Origin: Actinostola sp. cb2023
Lineage: Eukaryota > Cnidaria > Anthozoa > Actiniaria > Actinostolidae
Assembly (NCBI GenBank): GCA_033675265.1
Contig: JAUJYZ010000250.1
Span: forward strand, 186,001-250,000
Direction of reading: 5' to 3'
DNA length: 64,000 nucleotides
Positions 10,899 through 20,611 of this stretch are shown one piece after another; position 1 is the first letter of the stretch; each line of letters opens with the position of its first letter. The notes beneath the pieces are model-generated. The model made no database searches. It worked only from the letters and a program-made list of their open reading frames with translations, and was not told the DNA's origin. The position numbers and the translations under genes were made by a program.

Positions 10899-11364
10899 TG
10901 AAGTAGAGGTGATTGGACGCGTCAAAGTCCGCCAAGTACTGACCTACCTCTATGCTGAACTCTGTCAAAGAAGCATTTTCGATAAGTTCCATTGTGAGGG
11001 TTGTGATGAGAATTGGCCCAGTCAACGCGATCATGAATGCTGTATCAGAAGTGAAGAGGACATCTTCGACAGTTACTATGACGATGTCAAAAACGATGTC
11101 GATCTCGAAATGTTACACAATCTGTGTGTTCCGTTTACCACCCTAGTTGGTATACCCATGACCACAGAATGGAATGAGTTTATTTCAAACTTCCCATCCA
11201 TGTCCACACACATGGTGTTTACCATTTGGGAAGAGATGGTGCATTCCTGGGATGATGATCTAATCATTACCGACTTTGTAAATATGATGTGTGACACCAT
11301 GCACAACAGTAGCGCATGGTCACTAGATACTTATGATAAATTTAAATTAGTAATGACAAACTGA
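10825..11364 (+). CDS. Cys/His-motif Polinton accessory protein
   Basis: The protein has 179 residues and is acidic overall. Its best feature is a putative metal-binding motif at about residues 56-72: HCEGCDENWPSQRDHECC, with spacing C-X2-C-X8-H-X1-C. An acidic run (SEEDIFDSYYDDVKND) follows, and the C-terminal half is rich in Trp and Met. Motif order matches the shorter protein at 9482-9835. AATAAA begins at the stop codon, a compact poly(A) signal also seen at the protease gene. The family is not firmly recognised; a structural or DNA-binding role is possible. Confidence 0.55.
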   Translation: MNVSSSKMIQSVSLIDDKVVMIVSDEVEVIGRVKVRQVLTYLYAELCQRSIFDKFHCEGCDENWPSQRDHECCIRSEEDIFDSYYDDVKNDVDLEMLHNLCVPFTTLVGIPMTTEWNEFISNFPSMSTHMVFTIWEEMVHSWDDDLIITDFVNMMCDTMHNSSAWSLDTYDKFKLVMTN

Positions 11365-11425
11365 ATAAAAGGATGCTTTTCTACACCATAAATCAGTCTC
11401 GTGTTTGATTTCAAGGGGTAAAGAC

Positions 11426-11629
11426 ATGGCTTGCGGGTGCCTTAGCTCCATTCCCAATCTCAACCTTCAAAACATATTTCGTAAAATTCGTTGTGTTCTC
11501 GCGTGTTGTGGGGGTAGAGTGACTATTGAAAACTCTCAAATCGATGGAGAACCTTCTAGAGAAACTGTACTACAACATAAACCAAGGAGGGAGTCTCGGA
11601 AGCGTAGATGCCCTATACCATGCTGCTAA
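11426..11629 (+). CDS. small Cys-rich ORF overlapping integrase start
   Basis: This 67-residue frame begins MACGCLSS, has further Cys pairs (CVLACCGG) and ends in a basic tail (RRESRKRRCPIPCC). Cysteines next to the start could carry lipid anchors, but that is speculation. It overlaps the integrase ATG at 11544 in another frame; the real product may be shorter and end before the overlap becomes constrained. The call rests on position and composition only. Confidence 0.3.
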   Translation: MACGCLSSIPNLNLQNIFRKIRCVLACCGGRVTIENSQIDGEPSRETVLQHKPRRESRKRRCPIPCC

Positions 11630-12545
11630 AAAGAAAAACAAAAAGATTACGAAAACTAAAGTTCGAGAATGGTTGAAAGCTCAACGGGTCTATTCACTCC
11701 ACCGACCAGCGCGTAAACAATTCCGAAGAAACCGTGTTATTGTAGGATCCATGGACGCCGTGTGGGAACTGGATTTGATTGACGTTCAATCTCTCAAGAA
11801 ATACAACAACAATAACAGATTCATCCTTACTTGCATTGACGTTCTTTCAAAACATGCATGGGCTGTTCCTCTGAAAGACAAAACCGGTCAAACACTAATG
11901 CATACGTTTCAACAGATATTAAAAGAATCCAGTCGTCAACCCCAAAAAATCCATTCAGACCATGGAAGTGAATTTACCAATCGAAAATTTCAATCGTTTT
12001 TAAAAGGAAAAAAAATCAAATTGTACCACACGTATAACAGAAAAATAAAAGCCAGCATTGTGGAGCCTTTCAACAGATCATTAAAACAACGAATGTATCG
12101 ATACTTTACCCTGAAAGGAACCCTGAAATATATAGATGTATTACCTGAACTGGTTCAGGCCTACAACCATTCCTACCATAGAAGTATACAGAGAACCCCA
12201 GCTTCAGTCACGAAAAACAATGAAAAACAGGTTTGGATGACCTAGTATGGCAACCAACCCCCGAAGAGGGGATACGCTTTCGAACTAGGTGATCGGGTGC
12301 GCATTTCCAAGTCCAAAGGGTTGTTTGAGAAAGGTTATCTACCCAACTGGAGTGAGGAAATATTTACCGTTTCCAAGCATCTTCCTCGAAACCCACCAGT
12401 GTACAAGTTGAAAGAATACGATGGGGATGAGCTAGAAGGAACCTTTTACAAGCAAGAATTACAACATGTTCAGACCAAGGGAGAAGATGAAGTGTATAAG
12501 ATAGAAAATATTTTGAAGAAACGTAAACGAGGAAAACGAGTGGTA
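11544..12545 (+). pseudogene. Polinton integrase with chromodomain-like C-terminus, one in-frame stop
   Basis: The first ATG of the frame is at 11544. The N-terminal region (SLGSVDALYHAAKKKNKK) precedes an rve core with the acidic triad: D in WELDLIDV, D in IHSDHGSEF, and E in SIVEPFNRSLKQRMYRYF. An in-frame TAG lies at 12243-12245. The same frame continues through GDRVRISKSKGLFEKGYLPNW and VYKLKEYDGDELEGTFY, the SH3/chromodomain-like tail of retroviral-type integrases. The protein would insert the linear element DNA. Apart from the stop the frame is clean, and near 12545 it runs straight into capsid sequence. Confidence 0.8.
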
Positions 12546-13016
12546 CCCAAACGTGTGGTCGTGGCCATGGTAGATTCTGATTCCTTTAACGGAAGTTACA
12601 CCAAGAACCCCTTCGCTTTTAAATTGTATCAAGCGAATTCTGTTACCCTAACCATTGACGAGGAGATGATCCCAATCCAACCCATCACCTTGAAACTAAC
12701 ACAAGCTAAGGAAACCAATTTTATGGAGGCTTATCAGTCCCTGTTTTCAGGAACGGGGAGGCTGTTTGCCGACTTTGGAATCGACATCGGAAGAGGAGAC
12801 TACAATAAAGGTTATGATATTTTGGTTTTTGATTTAACCCCCGACCTCTGCGGTTCCTCTAATCACTTCAATCAGAAGCAGAAGGGGAACGTATCTCTGG
12901 AAATACAGTTCACTACCGGACTTCCCAACGCAGTCAACCTCATCGTTTACGGAGAGTTTGAATCCATTGTAGAGATTGACTATTCTCGTCACGTGACCTT
13001 CGACTACTCAGCATGA
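12546..13016 (+). pseudogene. C-terminal fragment of Polinton major capsid protein, fused to integrase
   Basis: Without any break, the integrase tail passes into about 155 residues of a different protein: SFNGSYTKNPFAFKLYQ, LFSGTGRLFADFGIDIGRGD, GYDILVFDLTPDLCGSSNHF and LPNAVNLIVYGEFE. This is the C-terminal part of the double jelly-roll capsid protein carried by animal Polintons, also annotated in animal genomes as F54H12.2-like. The N-terminal jelly roll is missing. An internal deletion that joined integrase to capsid in frame explains the arrangement. The stop TGA overlaps the protease ATG by four bases (ATGA). Confidence 0.75.
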
Positions 13017-13474
13017 ATACCAAACAGATAGAACATGTCATCCAACAAGACCCCATGACCCAGAAAAAGTTTGGAGGGGTGTTTGCTGAAAACAGATTGC
13101 CCTACATCATTGACTTTTTTCCCTGTGGTTTTATTGCCAACACAGACCCAGATACCAAACCTGGACAACACTGGGTGGCGTTTTACTTCACCTCGCCACA
13201 CCAGGGTGAATTTTTTGACAGTTACGGACACTCACCTCAATTTTATAGTCCACATTTTGTAAACTTTCTCAAACGAAACAGTACAAATAGAACCTTCAAC
13301 CCCCAAAAACTGCAAAACAGTTTTACGGCTGTCTGTGGGGAATACTGTGTGTTTTATATAATGCACCGAGCACGTGGTGTGAGCATGACGTCCACTATTA
13401 ACTTATTCAGTTCAGACAAACAGCACAACGATCACTCGGTCTATGAATTTGTAATGAAGAAAATGAGACAATAA
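13013..13474 (+). CDS. adenain/Ulp1-like cysteine protease
   Basis: The protein has 153 residues, close to the usual length for Polinton proteases. The catalytic His sits in GQHWVAFYF, the Asp in FFDSYGHS and the Cys in VCGEYCVFYIMHRARG, in the order and spacing of the C5/C48 cysteine-protease fold. In Polintons and adenoviruses such enzymes mature capsid proteins. The ATG overlaps the stop of the capsid fragment. AATAAA overlaps the stop codon here, so the transcript would end immediately. The frame is intact, the best preserved gene of element 1. Confidence 0.85.
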   Translation: MNTKQIEHVIQQDPMTQKKFGGVFAENRLPYIIDFFPCGFIANTDPDTKPGQHWVAFYFTSPHQGEFFDSYGHSPQFYSPHFVNFLKRNSTNRTFNPQKLQNSFTAVCGEYCVFYIMHRARGVSMTSTINLFSSDKQHNDHSVYEFVMKKMRQ

Positions 13475-13519
13475 AGCACTTGAAACATTTTTATTCGTTT
13501 CTTGGTTACAATAAATCAA

Positions 13520-14276
13520 TCATACAAAAATGTAGGAAATCCAGTCCAGACCCCTCTTCCCTGGAGGGGGACCCTTCAGTCCTCTCCTCTGTAAGGCGGG
13601 GGAAATAGGTCGTTTTCTAGGTCGACTGGGAGGACTGGGTTGTAGGGTGGGTAAAGAAGGTGTAGAGGGGGGTAGACTCTCATCAATTTTATGCAAAGCC
13701 ATCAGTTTTCTTCTGCCCTCGTTTCGTATAAAGTCCTCGGGGGTGTTTAACTTGGCCAAAGTGAAATCATCTCTTCCAGCGGGAGAAAACCCTCTTCGTG
13801 TTCTCAAGACATCGTTGACCAAATCCGATATGCTTGAGCCCTGAATGGGAGTACCGTCCAAAGAGACCACACCCCTGTCATCCCACTTGACCGCCTCGGG
13901 CGTTTTTTCACCCAGCGCAATAAGCCTTCAGCTTGACTTCGAAACTTTTTAGGAACCGTGGTCAAGATCTCAGAATCTGAGATGGGTGGAGTTTGTTGTT
14001 CTTGAGTTTGTTGGGATCCCTGTGGTTGTTGGGATCCCTGTGGTGTAAATTCTGAGTGAATTTTCACGGTTGGGATGTATCTCTCTCGTTGTTCTTGTAG
14101 ATTCATGTAACGAATAAACAATTGTTCATGATTTTTAAGTTTGATGTCATCGGGTACATTGGGATCGGTTAAGGTTTGGTTCATTTGCTGGTTGAGTGAG
14201 CTCATGGATTTCACCAGCGGTGAGGTTTGTAGGTTGTTGAATCAAACGTAGGACCTCTTCAGGGACCAACAGCATT
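13520..14276 (-). pseudogene. conserved Polinton accessory protein, frameshifted twice
   Basis: Read leftward, an ATG at 14276 starts MLLVPEEVLRLIQQ. After a frame change near 14200 the sense continues as NVPDDIKLKNHEQLFIRYM and a Gln-rich linker, then changes frame again near 13860 into GTPIQGSSISDLVNDVLRTR. This order, an N-terminal VPEE segment, a DLP/VPDD segment and a late GSxxxDLVNDVLR motif, is typical of a widespread Polinton protein of unknown function. It may be a scaffold or assembly factor; that role is not established. It converges on the protease gene. Confidence 0.65.
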
Positions 14277-14289
14277 TTACGGCTGTGTT

Positions 14290-14619
14290 TCATTTTATAA
14301 GTAAGCTTCCAAGTGCTGACAGTACAGGAGGCAGGAGTAATGTCAACAAATTACCACCACTCTGGTTCAACTTAGTTTTCTTTTTCTTCAAAGACACTTT
14401 CTTATCGGCCAACGACCTCAAGAGCGACTTGTATCGTTTCAGTTTCTTTTTCTGTGTGGGGCTGATAGGCACCACTCCTTCAAGTACGTTCAGTGAAATT
14501 TCAGCAAGACACTTGACTAAGTCAATGTGACACGTTTCTAAAATCGCCTTCCTTTGTTTTTTACTTGCACGAGCCAATACGCGTAAAAGATCGGCGTTGT
14601 GTCTCATCCGCTGAGACAT
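14290..14619 (-). CDS. small basic Polinton protein with hydrophobic C-terminus
   Basis: About 109 residues from the ATG at 14619. The N-terminal half is helical and Cys-containing (ETCHIDLVKCLAEISLNVLEG). The middle is strongly basic (SPTQKKKLKRYKSLLRSLADKK), and the C-terminus is glycine and leucine rich (GGNLLTLLLPPVLSALGSLL). A basic region then a short amphipathic or membrane tail is the form of a well-known small Polinton protein, comparable by layout with adenoviral core or minor capsid peptides. It lies between the accessory gene and the ATPase on the same strand. The frame is intact. Confidence 0.65.
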   Translation of the reverse strand: MSQRMRHNADLLRVLARASKKQRKAILETCHIDLVKCLAEISLNVLEGVVPISPTQKKKLKRYKSLLRSLADKKVSLKKKKTKLNQSGGNLLTLLLPPVLSALGSLLIK

Positions 14620-14652
14620 GATCAAATGATTGAGTTTCTCGTGTGTCGCAGT

Positions 14653-15396
14653 TTATATGCGTTTTACATACGCCACTTGTTGCTCATCCGGGAAAATGGA
14701 GGTTCGAAGTCTAATGTTGTCAGGTGTGGAAGGGTGTAAATCAAAAAGTAAATAACCGTAAGGTTGTTTGGTCGCGTCTTCAAAACTCTCCATCACATAG
14801 GGAACAGCTCTAGGAAAGGCTTGTCGGGCTAAAGTAGACACCCCTTAAGAATCTCTGGGATTTTTAAAACACACGATATAATGGGTGTTCAGAGAAATGG
14901 TTCTAGAGTGCTTGTTTCCACTAAACATGTTTTGAACCAGGAAGATGGTTGAAATGTTACGATGATGACAACCTCGAGTGATTAAGTTCATCATAGCGTC
15001 ATTTGTACTACTCTCTCGCATCAGATCGTCCAACACCAAAAGGCCTGGGGTCTTATCAAAGAGAGAATAGATGTCCTCTGGAAATCCTTGAATGAAATGA
15101 AGGTTTGGAATTTCACGTTCCATGATGAGAAACCGCGGCTGAAATTCTCCATATCAATAGACAATCTTACAAATGGGATGTGTAAACAGCTCATTCGCAT
15201 GTCGTAAAAGGTTGGCTAGGGTATAGGTTAATAATCGGTCTTTCGCATCTCCGAAGTAGATGTTTGAAAGCCTTGAAAAAATGGTGAATTTTGACGAGAA
15301 TATGGACCGAGGTAGAGTTCGGACGGCTCGAAGTTGCATGCCTTGTGTAAATTTTCCTACACGATGGACGTGAAACCCACCACCATGAAATGTCAA
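14653..15396 (-). pseudogene. Polinton genome-packaging ATPase, broken
   Basis: Three open pieces lie in a single frame: 15396-15154, 15123-14845 and 14841-14653. They are separated by TGA at 15154-15156 and TAA at 14845-14847. The second piece has the Walker B strand, GLLVLDDLMRES, and the sensor region STIFLVQNMFSG typical of FtsK/HerA-type packaging ATPases of Polintons. A Walker A loop is not readable at the expected place near 15250; the local sequence FGDAKDRL lacks the GKT signature. The enzyme would pump DNA into capsids. Two stops and the missing P-loop mark it as dead. Confidence 0.7.
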
Positions 15397-15507
15397 ATAA
15401 CTCGCTTAAAACACCTCGTACAAAGAAACGACACCCACAGCTGAAAAGAAGGATGACTAAAGTTTGTTTTGACACTTTATTGGAAACTAAAACCTACTGA
15501 AAACCCT

Positions 15508-16823
15508 TTAACTGGCCGTCTCTCTAAAAACCTCTCAGTCGTTTTCGCTTCTAAAATAAATATCTCCCAAACTCTAGCTAATGAAAGACTATCAAGGTTA
15601 TTACTAAAACGGGTTTGGTTTGCTTCAAAATATTTTTATTTTATTTTATTTTATTTTTTGAAATGATTCCGTCTGATAGCTGGTCAAGAGGTCAAATTTG
15701 CATGAAATTATGCACTTCTTTACGGCGCTGTACAAACTTCGTCTCGCATTATCCAGCGAAACTTTTTATATCATGTTGTAGATAAATGTATCTAGTTTGT
15801 CTAGAGGTAAAGCGTTATTCAATCGGTTCAGCCGTTTATGAGAAAATTAGTTGATAATTAACCCCACTAAGATCTAACTGAACGGCGGCTCAAAATTACC
15901 CATCTTTACTCGATTATTTTGCAAAAGTGGCACATCGCTGGACTCTCTCATTGACACAATCGGATTGAACATCATTTCATTTACACAAATCTGTAAAAAC
16001 CTGTGTACGTTTTGGATATTTCAAAAGTTACGACAATTTCAGTTGGTGCATGTTAGACGATTTACGAATATTAATTAGGTGCAATATCTCAGATATCTTA
16101 TCCATATGAAGTTGAAAACAGCTTACCTCCTTCCTAAATCGCTCATGTTTCCCATTTTACCCATGCTAGACTTCATTCCAGGTCAACATTTCCAAATACA
16201 GCGATTTAGGAAGGAGGTAAGCTATTTTCAACTTCATATGGATAAGATATTGCACCTAATTAATATTCGTAAATCGTCTAACATGCACCAACTGAAATTG
16301 TCGTAACTTTTGAAATATCCAAAACGTACACAGGTTTTTACAGATTTGTGTAAATGAAATGATGTTCAATCCGATTGTGTCAATGAGAGAGTCCAGCGAT
16401 GTGCCACTTTTGCAAAATAATCGAGTAAAATTGGGTAATTTTGAGCCGCCGTTCAGTTAGATCTTAGTGGGGTTAATTATCAACTAATTTTCTCATAAAC
16501 GGCTGAACCGATTGAATAACGCTTTACCTCTAGACAAACTAGATACATTTATCTACAACATGATATAAAAAGTTTCGCTGGATAATGCGAGACGAAGTTT
16601 GTACAGCGCCGTAAAAAAGTGCATAATTTCATGCAAATTTGACCTCTTGACCAGCTCTCAGACGGAATCATTTCAAAAAATAAAATAAAATAAAAATATT
16701 TTGAAGCAAACCAAACCCGTTTTAGTTTTAACCTTGATAAAGTCTTTCATTAGCTAGAGTTTGGGAGATATTTATTTTAGAAGCGAAAACGACTGAGAGG
16801 TTTTTAAAGAGACGGCCAGTTAA
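15508..16823. mobile_element. 1.3-kb foldback element with ~620-bp arms and TTAA ends
   Basis: Sequence from 15508 to 16143 is repeated in reverse complement at 16200-16823, with a 56-base spacer and a few small indels. Homology stops exactly at TTAA on both sides: the left starts TTAACTGGCCGTCTCT and the right ends AGAGACGGCCAGTTAA. TTAA is the target of piggyBac-type transposases, so this could be a large non-autonomous piggyBac-like MITE. TTAA is itself palindromic, so target duplication and arm end cannot be told apart. There is no coding content. Confidence 0.8.
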
Positions 16824-17293
16824 CATTTCAACCTAAAATGGCAAATTCACATGGTTTCGCGAACAGAACTCACCATCGTGTCCTAGCTTAATTTTGTACA
16901 CAACAACTTTGGAGGGATTGATACGAAGATCCAGAGCATGTACATCCACCATATTCAACACAGTCCATGATTATTACCTTCTAAGTAGAACCTCCTTTTT
17001 TGAAGTAACCATTGCTTAATTTAGCTTCTCTAGAAATTAAGCCGAGACCTTTACCCGGTCGAAAGATTTCTGTCTCCATTTTGATAACCGTCAAGATTAA
17101 AACTCCGAAAAAAACACTTAATCCTTGCATTACTTTTACCTCGGTATTAATATTCTTACACAATAATACCTCTAGAAGATAAAATAATATACATATAGAC
17201 TGTACATGTAAATATGAACAGAATATTGAGCATTTTATAGTCGGCATCAAGAAGACCAGATATTGAAATTCGTTCAAGCGAGCCGTGACGTCA
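16824..17293. other. spacer, no gene called
   Basis: A 98-codon minus-strand frame (16981-17277) contains a hydrophobic segment, LSVFFGVLILTVIKM, and a basic tail. No family is recognised, and the ATG-proximal half is Cys and Leu rich in a way that suggests non-coding translation. A short host exon cannot be excluded. No repeats or RNA genes are seen. Confidence 0.3.
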
Positions 17294-17340
17294 CACTGGT
17301 ATGGCGCGCCAATCTGGACAATAATACTTCTGTTGAATTA

Positions 17341-17870
17341 TATACGACTTGTTGTGAATATATACGACTTGTTCGAGAAATATACGACTTGTTTGAGAAA
17401 TATACGACTTGTTCGAGAAATATATACGACTTGTTCGAGAAATATACGACTTGTTCGAGAAAATATACGACTTGTTGTGAATATATACGACTTGTTCGAG
17501 AAATATACGACTTGTTCGAGAAAATATACGACTTGTTGTGAATATATACGACTTGTTCGAGAAATATACGACTTGTTCGAGAAATATACGACTTGTTGTG
17601 AATATATACGACTTGTTCGAGAAATATACAACTTGTTCAAGAAAATATACGACTTGTTCGAGAAATATACGACTTGTTGTGAATATATACGACTTGTTTG
17701 AGAAATATACGACTTGTTCGAGAATTATACGACTTGTTCGAGAAAATATACGACTTGTTGTGAATATATACGACTTGTTCGAGAAATATACGACTTGTTC
17801 GAGAAATATACGACTTGTTCGAGAAATATACGACTTGTGAAATATACGACTTGTGAAATATACGACTTGT
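17341..17870. repeat. ~20-bp minisatellite (TATACGACTTGTTCGAGAAA)
   Basis: About 26 head-to-tail copies, mixing a TTCGAGAAA variant and a TTGTGAATA variant in a higher-order pattern. All three frames on both strands stay open by periodicity, so the long peptides they predict (YDLFEKYTTC and so on) are artefacts. Confidence 0.95.
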
Positions 17871-17984
17871 TAGCCCGCGGTGGATCGGTCAGCAGATTGT
17901 GGCGAGGGGCCGGTAGGTACTTCATATATGGTACAATATAATGTCCTCAATATATATATCTCATTCTACTTTATCCTCATGCAT

Positions 17985-18436
17985 CGCAATGTATCCCCAT
18001 GTATCCCCATGCATCCCAGTGTATCCCTAAGCATCCCAGTGTATCCCCATGCATCCCAGTGTATCCCCATGCATCCCAGTGTATCCCAGTGCATCCCAAT
18101 GCATCCCCAAGCATCCCAGTGTATCCCCAAGCATCCCAGTGTATCCCCATGCATCCCGGTGTATCCCCATGTATCCCAGTGTATCCCATGCATCCCAGTG
18201 TATCCCAGTGTATCCCAATGCATCCCCAAGCATCCCAGTGTATCCCCAAGCATCCCAGTGTATCCCCATGCATCCCAGTGTATCCCATGCATCCCAATGC
18301 ATCCCCAAGCATCCCAGTGTATCCCCATGCATCCCAATGTATCCCCAAGCATCCCAGTATATCCCCATGCATCTCAGTGTATCCCCATGCATCCCAATGT
18401 ATCCCAGTGTATCCCCATGCATCCCGAAGCATCCCC
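17985..18436. repeat. ~17-bp minisatellite (CATCCCAGTGTATCCCC)
   Basis: Roughly 27 copies of a 16-18-bp unit, alternating GTATCCCCATG, GTATCCCAAG and GTATCCCAGT variants. The strand is strongly C-rich with almost no G. Predicted proteins in this interval are repeat translations. Confidence 0.95.
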
Positions 18437-18480
18437 ATCCCAGAAGTATTATTGTCCAGATTGGCGTGCCATAAAATCTA

Positions 18481-19320
18481 GTGGTCTCTAGTATAAATAT
18501 ACCGTATTTACTCGAAAAAGGGCCGCTCTCCCTCAGTCCTATCCTGCCTCGATCCCAGTAAATAAGTGTTTTATTATTATTATACCGAGTGTCAAAGCAC
18601 AAAAAAAAGAAGAAAAGACAATCCAACTACTTAAGTAAATAATAACAATAACAATAAAAGCTTTTATTTTTTAACTTTCAAATACAAAATGCAAAAACTA
18701 AACAAAAGCTAAATGTCTTACTTGCAGTAGAAATTAAAAGAGACTTGATAATTCTTCGTTTGCACTTTACATGTACGTCACTGGTCGCCATGTTGGAGGA
18801 AAGGAACAATTATATATACTTCATTTGTGACTTTTCTTTTAATCCCTTGAAACCAAGAATTCTCAAGGTTGCATTTCTGGTGAAGTAACTTCTTTCTGGT
18901 AAACAGTCAAACTTGATGACTTTCATGTGATAACCCTAAATTAATATTATAAATGACAAAGAACTTGGAATTCTTTGCTATCTCAAAATAATAAAGTAAA
19001 CCAACAAATTCAATAATATTTGCTCAAATTCCTGATGAATATACTAATGTAACTACAACAAAAACTAACAGTATTATAAACAGATACCCTATAGAGACAT
19101 TTGTTGAAATACGTTTCTCTGATCTGTCATGATCAGGGCAGTCTATAAATACCAACATGAACAATATTGTTTACAGTAATAAGGGTATGCTCAATTGGCA
19201 GCATTCCAGAATAAGAATACTTGGAATATTACCGAATAACTGTTCGACTGAACAGTCTCAATTGACTCTATTCCGATTCCATTAAATATAATACAGTTGG
19301 TTGGGATGGGTCTCTACAGT
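18481..19320. other. non-coding spacer
   Basis: AT-rich sequence without a convincing frame, tRNA or repeat array. ACCGTATTTACTCGAAAAAG near 18500 looks like a dispersed-repeat terminus, but no partner was located here. Confidence 0.4.
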
Positions 19321-19326
19321 ACATGT

Positions 19327-19542
19327 GATTGTAAATATGGGCAAATGGTAGAGACAATATTTGACTAACGTTTTCGGTTTATTCAAACCATCTTCAGGTA
19401 CAACTATGGTTCAATAGTTGAATACGGTTCAATGCGGTTCAAACTATTGAACCATAGTTGTACCTGAAGATGGTTTGAATAAACCGAAAACGTTAGTCAA
19501 ATATTGTCAGTCTACAGTACCATTTGCCCATATTTACAATCA
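19327..19542. repeat. ~94-bp-arm palindrome with hammerhead-like cores
   Basis: The arms 19327-19420 and about 19442-19542 are inverted copies with a ~21-base centre. Each arm holds, on its own strand, CCTGAAGATGGTTTGAATAA then ACCGAAAACGTTAG. That is CUGANGA, a short stem (GGTTT/AAACC), then GAAA, the conserved core of a type I hammerhead ribozyme. Such cores occur in the terminal repeats of Penelope-like elements. One A too many follows GAAA for an ideal stem III, so activity is uncertain. Confidence 0.6.
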
Positions 19543-19545
19543 TAT

Positions 19546-19743
19546 ATCATGGAGAATATAAGTCAAAATACAGTACATGTATATCACACTAAACACCTAT
19601 TCAAAAAAGGTTGGACATATCTAAACTGGATAATTACTTGGGCTTCCTGTGGAAGGCCCAAGTCTAAGATTACAGACGGTTATTCTTTTTGGTCGTCGTA
19701 GTGTTTCTACGCCAAATCTGCAAGTTCACCATAGCGCATGCGC

Positions 19744-19774
<31 letters not shown>

Positions 19775-20176
19775 TGAGTATACAGAAGTTGTGGTCAGCA
19801 GCTTATCAACGAAATTCAAGATGGCAGACATACGTAACGATAAATCAAATCACCAGCAGCATTCAAAAAGGATTTTGCCATGCTCCCTTGCTCGAGCCAG
19901 TCGAGTCGTTCATTAATACTGCTTAGTAAATATGCAAATATCCTAGAGAATACTTTTTGGCCTTGCAATTCTGTCTGAAAGTGTATTTCTAACAGATGTC
20001 TGTGGCTTAGTAAGAACTCGATCGTAATTTTATTGAGTTTGTGAAATCGTTTCTTGCAAGGTAATCGAAATGTGCTTCGCCATGCAGCTGTCAGCTAGGA
20101 GTGTGAGTGTTGAAGCTAATTACGTATGTATGCTCTACTGAGTCACGCAACGAGTGACTTAAATTCTGCAAGTAAT
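19546..20176. other. non-coding spacer left of the DIRS element
   Basis: Frames at 19504-19926 are short and have no domain. The stretch contains a small stem, TTGGGCTTCC...GGAAGGCCCAA, around 19640-19665. Nothing else could be supported. Confidence 0.4.
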
Positions 20177-20335
20177 AGAGGAGGTGATCCGAACTAACTA
20201 AGTAAAACTAAAGACCTCCAATTACATGTAAACATGATAACGAGACTGCGGTACAAAGTTCAATTAAATATATGATCAGTTAAACCGGAAATGTGCTCAT
20301 AATTAAACGTTTTGAGTGAACCCAAAACCATACAA
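20177..20335. repeat. DIRS terminal direct repeat, 3' copy
   Basis: This 159-bp block runs from AGAGGAGGTGATCCGAAC to CCCAAAACCATACAA. It matches 25003-25161 with one difference seen by eye (C versus T at 20190). It lies beyond the recombinase stop on the element's 3' side. No second component of a split-repeat (B1/B2) pair was identified. Confidence 0.9.
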
Positions 20336-20357
20336 TTCTAAGCTACCTTCACTAAGA

Positions 20358-20530
20358 ACAACAACAACTGACAACAGACTCTTTCTTTGGGTATGGAAGT
20401 TTATTGCGTGGTAAAACAACACCTGAAACAGGCGGAGACAAATGCTAGGCAGGGCGACCTGCGAACCGCAAATAAACTTCAGCCACCAACGATCTCACCA
20501 AAGAATGAGGTAAGCAGTCAGTTGTTGTTT
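20358..20530. repeat. imperfect hairpin in the DIRS 3' region
   Basis: ACAACAACAACTGAC at 20358-20372 is complementary to GTCAGTTGTTGTTT at 20517-20530. Inside it CTTTCTTTGG pairs with CCAAAGAATGAG, and AAGTTTATTGC with GCAAATAAACTT. The nested stem sits between the recombinase gene and the terminal repeat. It could be an RNA structure of the element transcript. Confidence 0.6.
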
Positions 20531-20611
20531 AATATACACTATGCTAAGTTTAATAAATGCTTTTTCATGTTGTTAGCTAACTGAAGTTTTGCTGGTAAAG
20601 AATATTCTAAG

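Larger units (their letters stand above)
9338..15475. mobile_element. decayed Polinton/Maverick element (element 1)
   Basis: A chromodomain-type integrase, a capsid-protein C-terminus, an adenain-like cysteine protease, a packaging-ATPase remnant and the small basic accessory proteins usual in Polintons lie together here. Plus-strand genes fill the left part and minus-strand genes the right, meeting at about 13.5 kb. No DNA polymerase B is present and no pair of terminal inverted repeats was found, so the copy is internally deleted or truncated. The left edge abuts Gypsy sequence. Boundaries are approximate. Confidence 0.75.
17294..18472. mobile_element. TIR-bounded unit carrying two minisatellites
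   Basis: The 31-base sequence at 17301-17331 (ATGGCGCGCCAATCTGGACA...) is repeated in reverse complement at 18442-18472 with one mismatch. Everything between is two tandem arrays plus about 110 bases of linker. The paired termini suggest a non-autonomous DNA transposon whose interior was replaced or expanded by repeats. The CACTGG just outside the left arm has a partial counterpart beyond the right. No target duplication is clear. Confidence 0.65.

Noticed and set aside
9338..15475. TTAA foldback at 15508-16823 as the TIR pair of Polinton element 1
   Set aside because: Both arms lie on the same side of the Polinton genes and are separated by only 56 bases, so they do not bracket it.
16981..17277. 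98-codon frame with a hydrophobic segment
   Set aside because: No family, no splice-site support, and composition typical of AT-rich non-coding DNA; left as unassigned.
17263..18491. Several long open frames (up to about 200 codons) on both strands
   Set aside because: They are translations of 17-20-bp minisatellites; every frame is open for periodicity reasons and the peptides are simple repeats.
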